Below are positions 60,466 to 64,000 of a stretch of 64,000 bases of DNA, piece after piece; positions within the stretch are counted from its first letter, which is position 1, and every line of letters starts with the position of its first letter. The stretch is from SIG480 sp045537045 (GTDB lineage: Bacteria; Bacillota; Clostridia; Oscillospirales; JAAYXM01). Under the pieces are notes generated by a model that worked only from the letters and a program-made list of their open reading frames with translations, searched no databases and was not told the DNA's origin. The stretch lies in NCBI GenBank assembly GCA_045537045.1, contig JAZSOS010000008.1, positions 1-64,000 of the forward strand, written 5' to 3'. Position numbers and translations under genes: made by a program.

Positions 60466-61740
60466 ATGGGAAACCGGAATGAAGAAAAAAGAGAGCGCGC
60501 CATTCTTATCGGCCTGGACGCCGATATATATACCGACACGGAAAAATGCGATGACTCGTCAATGGACGAGCTTTCCGAGCTTCTCTCTACCGCGGGCGGA
60601 GACGAGGTTGCACGCGTTATCCAACACCGCGCTTCTCCCGAACCTAAAACCTTTATCGGAACAGGCAAAGCGCGTGAGCTTGCGGAATTTGCAGAGCAGA
60701 ATGATATAGATCTCGCCGTATTTGACAACGAGCTTTCCCCTGCGCAGACAAAGAACTTAGAAGACATTCTCGGCGTGCGGGTTATCGACCGCTCAACGCT
60801 TATCCTCGATATATTTGCTTCCCGCGCCCAGTCCCGCGAAGGTCGCCTTCAGGTAGAGCTTGCACAATATAAATATTTGCTCCCACGCCTTACGGGCAGA
60901 GGAACGGCGCTTTCCCGTCTCGGTGGCGGTATCGGAACACGCGGTCCCGGTGAAACGAAGCTTGAAACCGACCGCCGGCATATCCGCCGCCGCATATCAA
61001 AGATAGAGGAAGAGCTTGAAACGGTGATGCGCGTGCGCGGCGAGCAGCGGCGCGGACGTATAAGGCGCGAAGTCCCGCTCGTTTCCCTCATCGGCTACAC
61101 AAATGCCGGAAAATCCACGCTTTTAAACGCACTTACCGGCTCTGATATACACGCGGCAAACCGCCTTTTTGATACTCTTGATACAACAACGCGCAAATTC
61201 CCGGTAAGCGACACAGCATCTGTCCTGCTTTCCGACACCGTCGGCTTTATAAGGAAGCTTCCACATCATCTTACCCGCGCTTTCCGCGCAACGCTTGAAG
61301 AGCTTTTGCACGCAGATCTGCTTTTGCACGTTGTCGACGCGTCAAATCCGGAGGCGGCGGCACACTGCGCGGTTGTTGACGAGGTAATAAAAACTCTCGG
61401 TGCAGACAATATCCCGCGTCTTTATGTATTCAACAAATGCGACCTTCTTCCCGATACGTCGCACTTCTCACACGAGCGTGACACCGTATGCATCTCTGCC
61501 CACACAGGCGCAGGCTTTGACGAGCTTAAAAATGAAATCTGCCGCATACTCTCACTTTCTTCCCGCCGCGCGGAATTTGATATTCCGTATTCTAAATCTG
61601 CACTTGTTGACATTCTTCACCGCGATGCAAAGGTTCTCTCCACAGAATACCTTGACAATGCCATCAGAATATGCGCAGTAACAGATGACCGTATCTATTC
61701 TCAGATTATGAAACAGCTTGGAGGCGACAGCAATGGATAA
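60466..61740 (+). CDS. hflX: GTPase HflX
   Basis: 424-residue ribosome-associated GTPase thought to split stalled ribosomes under stress. Domains: N-terminal HflX domain with KARELAEFAEQNDIDLAVFDNELSP, the glycine-rich SRLGGGIGTRGPGETKLE, a helical linker, then the G domain with G1 GYTNAGKST near 210-218, DTVGFIRKLPHHL and NKCDLL. Start at 60466 follows GGAGGG. Overlaps the YigZ gene by eight bases. Confidence 0.96.
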   Translation: MGNRNEEKRERAILIGLDADIYTDTEKCDDSSMDELSELLSTAGGDEVARVIQHRASPEPKTFIGTGKARELAEFAEQNDIDLAVFDNELSPAQTKNLEDILGVRVIDRSTLILDIFASRAQSREGRLQVELAQYKYLLPRLTGRGTALSRLGGGIGTRGPGETKLETDRRHIRRRISKIEEELETVMRVRGEQRRGRIRREVPLVSLIGYTNAGKSTLLNALTGSDIHAANRLFDTLDTTTRKFPVSDTASVLLSDTVGFIRKLPHHLTRAFRATLEELLHADLLLHVVDASNPEAAAHCAVVDEVIKTLGADNIPRLYVFNKCDLLPDTSHFSHERDTVCISAHTGAGFDELKNEICRILSLSSRRAEFDIPYSKSALVDILHRDAKVLSTEYLDNAIRICAVTDDRIYSQIMKQLGGDSNG

Positions 61741-62353
61741 CTTTAAAATCCCGGCAGGAGACGGCATCGCCGAATTTGTAGAAAAGCGCTCGCGCTTCAT
61801 CGGACATGTTAAATATACGACAACCGAGGAGGAGGCTCTCTCATTTATCGCGGAGATAAATGAGAGGCACAAATCCGCAACGCACAATGTTTATGCATAT
61901 ACTCTGCGCAGCAACAATATTATGAGATATTCCGACAACGGAGAGCCGCAAGGCACGGCGGGACTTCCCACGCTTGATGTATTCCGCAAGGAAGAGGTTT
62001 TTGACGTTTGCTGCGTTGTCACCCGCTATTTCGGCGGAACGCTTCTCGGCACGGGCGGTCTTGTGCGCGCATATTCCCACGCTGCGAAAATCGCGCTTGA
62101 TGCCGCCGGAATCGCCGTTATGCGCTTATGGACGGACGGGAGCATGAACGTCCCGTATAATTTATTTGAGATAGTACAAAAAGTTGTCACATCTTTTGGT
62201 GCAACGATAACCTCAACCGACTACGTCGCAGAGGTAACGCTTCAGTTTCTTATCCCCACCGAAGAATTTGACGCGCTTTCCGCAAAGGTGTTTGACACAA
62301 CCTCCGGCAGAGTTCTCACCCGCCGCGGAGAGGATAAGTTTATGGCGGTATAG
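61733..62353 (+). CDS. YigZ/IMPACT-family protein
   Basis: 206 residues. The N-terminal UPF0029 (IMPACT) domain carries EKRSRFIGHV, YSDNGEPQGTAGLP and VVTRYFGGTLLGTGGLVRAYS; the C-terminal part is the small DUF1949-type domain. Family role is uncertain (proposed nucleic-acid or translation-related). GGAGG precedes the ATG at 61733, which overlaps the hflX stop. Confidence 0.92.
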   Translation: MDNFKIPAGDGIAEFVEKRSRFIGHVKYTTTEEEALSFIAEINERHKSATHNVYAYTLRSNNIMRYSDNGEPQGTAGLPTLDVFRKEEVFDVCCVVTRYFGGTLLGTGGLVRAYSHAAKIALDAAGIAVMRLWTDGSMNVPYNLFEIVQKVVTSFGATITSTDYVAEVTLQFLIPTEEFDALSAKVFDTTSGRVLTRRGEDKFMAV

Positions 62354-62426
62354 TCTGTTTTTTCTCTCACTGCGCTTTTTGACGACTTTTGTCGCACACT
62401 TTTATCCACTTTTTTCATAAAAAAGG

Positions 62427-62455
62427 TTGACATTTAATTTGAAATATGGTATTCT
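62427..62455 (+). promoter_or_regulatory. Promoter for the tRNA-Leu/tRNA-fMet pair
   Basis: TTGACA (62427-62432), 17 bases, TATTCT (62450-62455). Confidence 0.75.
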
Positions 62456-62492
62456 ATTATGGCACGATAAAAGTGCACGTCGCGTGACACCT

Positions 62493-62579
62493 GCCGCTGT
62501 GGTGGAATCGGCAGACACAAAGGACTTAAAATCCTTCGATAGAAATATCGTACCGGTTCAAGTCCGGTCAGCGGCACCA
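62493..62579 (+). tRNA. tRNA-Leu (anticodon UAA)
   Basis: 87-base tRNA with a long variable arm, encoded CCA, acceptor GCCGCTG/CAGCGGC, anticodon loop CTTAAAA giving UAA (reads UUA and UUG). Confidence 0.95.
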
Positions 62580-62586
62580 TATATAT

Positions 62587-62663
<77 letters not shown>

Positions 62664-62664
62664 T

Positions 62665-62701
62665 AAAGAAACACGCTATCCAATGGATGGCGTGTTTCTT
62701 T
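62665..62701 (+). terminator. Terminator of the tRNA pair
   Basis: AAAGAAACACGC pairs with GCGTGTTTCTTT and an inner ATCCA/TGGAT extends it; the 3' arm itself supplies the T-rich end. Confidence 0.8.
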
Positions 62702-62778
62702 GTTATTGCAGAAGCCGCATTATGCTTGCAAACTCGGGCTCTAAAACCTCAATTATATCATCCAAAAGGAGAATAGCT

Positions 62779-63357
62779 ATGACAAATTCAATAGAATTTA
62801 CAAAAGGGAATTGGGAAAATCTTTTTGAATATGCATATACAAAGCGTTTCCCGTTTACTCCCAAATTTATCCAGGAAGAAGACTGTATCTCAAACGGAAG
62901 AAATCCCAAAATGCAAGAAGGTTTTGACTATACTACCATTATGACGAAGGAAAAACTCGGTGCAGGCACAAAAATGTGGCTTACTTGTTCTTTTGAGGAG
63001 TACGGTGCACCACTCATCACTTTGACAGATATACTTGAAAAGGACGAAAACGGCAACTTGATCTACGACAAATGCCACGAGGTTGTTCTTTGGGAAAAAG
63101 GATTAAATGTCTGGGATATTTTTGTTGAAGGCGGTCAGATAAAATGGAACAAGCTTTTATTTGCAGATTTCTCTGTTGCAACGAATACAAAACATGAAAT
63201 TTATCTTGAGATTATGGATAAATATGTGAATGTATCCGTAGGCAAAGAGAATATTCTTTTAAGAATTGATAATTTACCCGAAAAAGTTTACATAGGAATC
63301 ACGGGATGTGAAAACATAAATAGGTTTTACAACGTAAAAATCGAAACAGCAGAATAA
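62779..63357 (+). CDS. Protein of unknown function, possibly lectin/glucanase-like fold
   Basis: 192 residues, no signal peptide. The sequence alternates aromatic and polar residues in a way that suggests a beta-sandwich (VLWEKGLNVWDIFVEGG, then YVNVSVGKENILLRID and VYIGITGCENINRFYNV near the end); the C-terminal part recalls concanavalin-like sugar-binding domains, but I see no catalytic signature. AAAGGAG lies before the ATG at 62779; earlier in-frame residues run across the tRNA terminator. It may have its promoter within the preceding 100 bases; none is clear. Confidence 0.7.
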   Translation: MTNSIEFTKGNWENLFEYAYTKRFPFTPKFIQEEDCISNGRNPKMQEGFDYTTIMTKEKLGAGTKMWLTCSFEEYGAPLITLTDILEKDENGNLIYDKCHEVVLWEKGLNVWDIFVEGGQIKWNKLLFADFSVATNTKHEIYLEIMDKYVNVSVGKENILLRIDNLPEKVYIGITGCENINRFYNVKIETAE

Positions 63358-63364
63358 TACTGCA

Positions 63365-63396
63365 GCGGATGAAGCAAATGCTCCATCCGCCTTTTC
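63365..63396. terminator. Terminator between convergent genes near the right edge
   Basis: GCGGATG.AGC/GCT.CATCCGC stem with one mismatch, followed by CTTTTCT on the plus strand. Confidence 0.7.
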
Positions 63397-63415
63397 TATG
63401 CTTTACTTATCCTTC

Positions 63416-64000
63416 TCAGCGTTTTTTAGGGATAATAACCATTCTTCCACACGATAAGGTTGCATCATCCGTAATATCGTTGGCAAGCTTTATTTCTCCC
63501 ACGGTCGTTCTGTACTCCTTTGCCAAAGACCAGATATCACATTCTCTTGCAAGGCGCTTCACTATAACGCTCGGCGCACTGTCGATACCCCGCACGTTTT
63601 CCGTATCAACGAATATCTCGGAAATTACGGGTACGGAGATTTCCTCTGTCTCAGTCATTTCAAAATCCGTAAAGAAACGGACATTTATCTCACCGGACGC
63701 GCCAACGGATGCACTCTTTGATGAAACAGATGCCCTTGCGTCGTATTTATGTGCAGTATCCAGAGGCATCGGGCATACAACGCTGCTTCTGCGCGATGCG
63801 TTATATATTCCGTCATCCTCGCCGATGTACATAACGGTTATCGCAGCATCGCTGCAAAGCACCTCTCCCCCTTCATCCCTGCGGTGGGCTGGCGGCATAA
63901 GGCTGACGTTTACATCTATAACGCTCTTTACGCCGGTTCCCGCCTCAATGCTTTCAGTTACTGCAACCCGTTTTTCCGGCTTTGCGCACAGTGATGAGCA
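63416..64000 (-). CDS. SPOCS (DUF3794) and LysM protein, partial; spore-coat type
   Basis: The reading frame stays open to the window edge, so the N-terminal part is missing; about 194 C-terminal residues are visible. The stretch around VIDVNVSLMPPAHRRDEGG, VMYIGEDDGIYNASRRS and VVCPMPLD fits the SPOCS domain of SipL-like spore proteins, and the last 45 residues (CDIWSLAKEYRTTVGEIKLAN to GRMVIIPKKR) are a LysM peptidoglycan-binding domain. SipL links the spore coat to the forespore membrane in clostridia. The exact paralogue is uncertain. Confidence 0.8.
   Translation of the reverse strand, partial: CSSLCAKPEKRVAVTESIEAGTGVKSVIDVNVSLMPPAHRRDEGGEVLCSDAAITVMYIGEDDGIYNASRRSSVVCPMPLDTAHKYDARASVSSKSASVGASGEINVRFFTDFEMTETEEISVPVISEIFVDTENVRGIDSAPSVIVKRLARECDIWSLAKEYRTTVGEIKLANDITDDATLSCGRMVIIPKKR

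Overview
The window is a stretch of chromosome from an anaerobic, spore-forming Firmicute, most likely class Clostridia. The grounds are an oxygen-sensitive class III ribonucleotide reductase with its radical-SAM activase, a germination protease (Gpr), a SPOCS/LysM spore-coat-type protein at the right edge, strong AGGAGG ribosome-binding sites, TTGACA/TATAAT promoters with 17-base spacers, an AddAB rather than RecBCD helicase-nuclease, and a short-form HisG with HisZ. I cannot name the genus. Conserved genes look moderate in GC. Several accessory stretches (about 8.4-10.4 kb, 31.8-35.9 kb and 46.7-49.8 kb) are visibly AT-richer.

Layout. 1-7.9 kb (minus): rpoB, rpoC and an L7Ae-type protein, driven by a promoter directly in front of rpoB; rplJ-rplL is not adjacent. 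8-11.1 kb: a lipoprotein, a membrane-anchored protein and a matrixin-like metalloprotease in one minus operon, flanked by composite palindromic elements and a candidate small RNA. 11.1-13.4 kb (minus): queT-galU-metal-binding lipoprotein. 13.5-15.4 kb (plus): rpsF-ssb-rpsR, then ppa. 15.4-19.1 kb: proA, a DUF1540 miniprotein, an ABC exporter half, tRNA-Leu(CAA). 19.1-25.7 kb (plus): a tandem hairpin array, nrdG, nrdD fused to a redoxin domain, trxB, topB. 25.7-28.2 kb (minus): histidine phosphatase, sialate-esterase-like SGNH hydrolase, gpr. 28.3-31.6 kb (plus): rpsT, a small unknown protein, uxaC, a DegV protein. 31.6-36.2 kb: AT-rich accessory DNA with a second palindromic element, an RHH-like protein, three membrane proteins (two of them paralogues) and a 395-residue unknown protein. 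36.3-46.5 kb (plus): a TrpR/YerC-family repressor with hisZGDCBHAF-IE, then a three-gene amino-acid ABC transporter. 46.6-49.8 kb: tRNA-Ala(CGC) and a small genomic island of zinc-ribbon proteins. 49.9-53.5 kb (plus): uxuA, serC, serA. 53.5-60.4 kb (minus): addB-addA. 60.4-64 kb: hflX, a YigZ protein, tRNA-Leu(UAA), tRNA-fMet, an unknown protein, and a truncated spore-coat-type gene.

How parts work together. The first gene of the histidine operon encodes a small TrpR/YerC-family helix-turn-helix protein. The same palindrome, ACTTTA-N6-TAAAGT, lies over the -35/spacer region of both the his promoter and the promoter of the downstream ABC transporter. This predicts one repressor controlling histidine synthesis and (probably histidine) uptake. 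The anaerobic ribonucleotide reductase carries its own C-terminal CPNC redoxin domain and is followed by thioredoxin reductase, which suggests an NADPH-TrxB-redoxin electron route instead of formate; NrdR-like boxes overlap its promoter. uxaC and uxuA are two steps of hexuronate breakdown encoded about 20 kb apart. The zinc-ribbon island sits between a tRNA-Ala gene and a 12-base copy of the tRNA 3' end, which is followed by what looks like the displaced original tRNA terminator.
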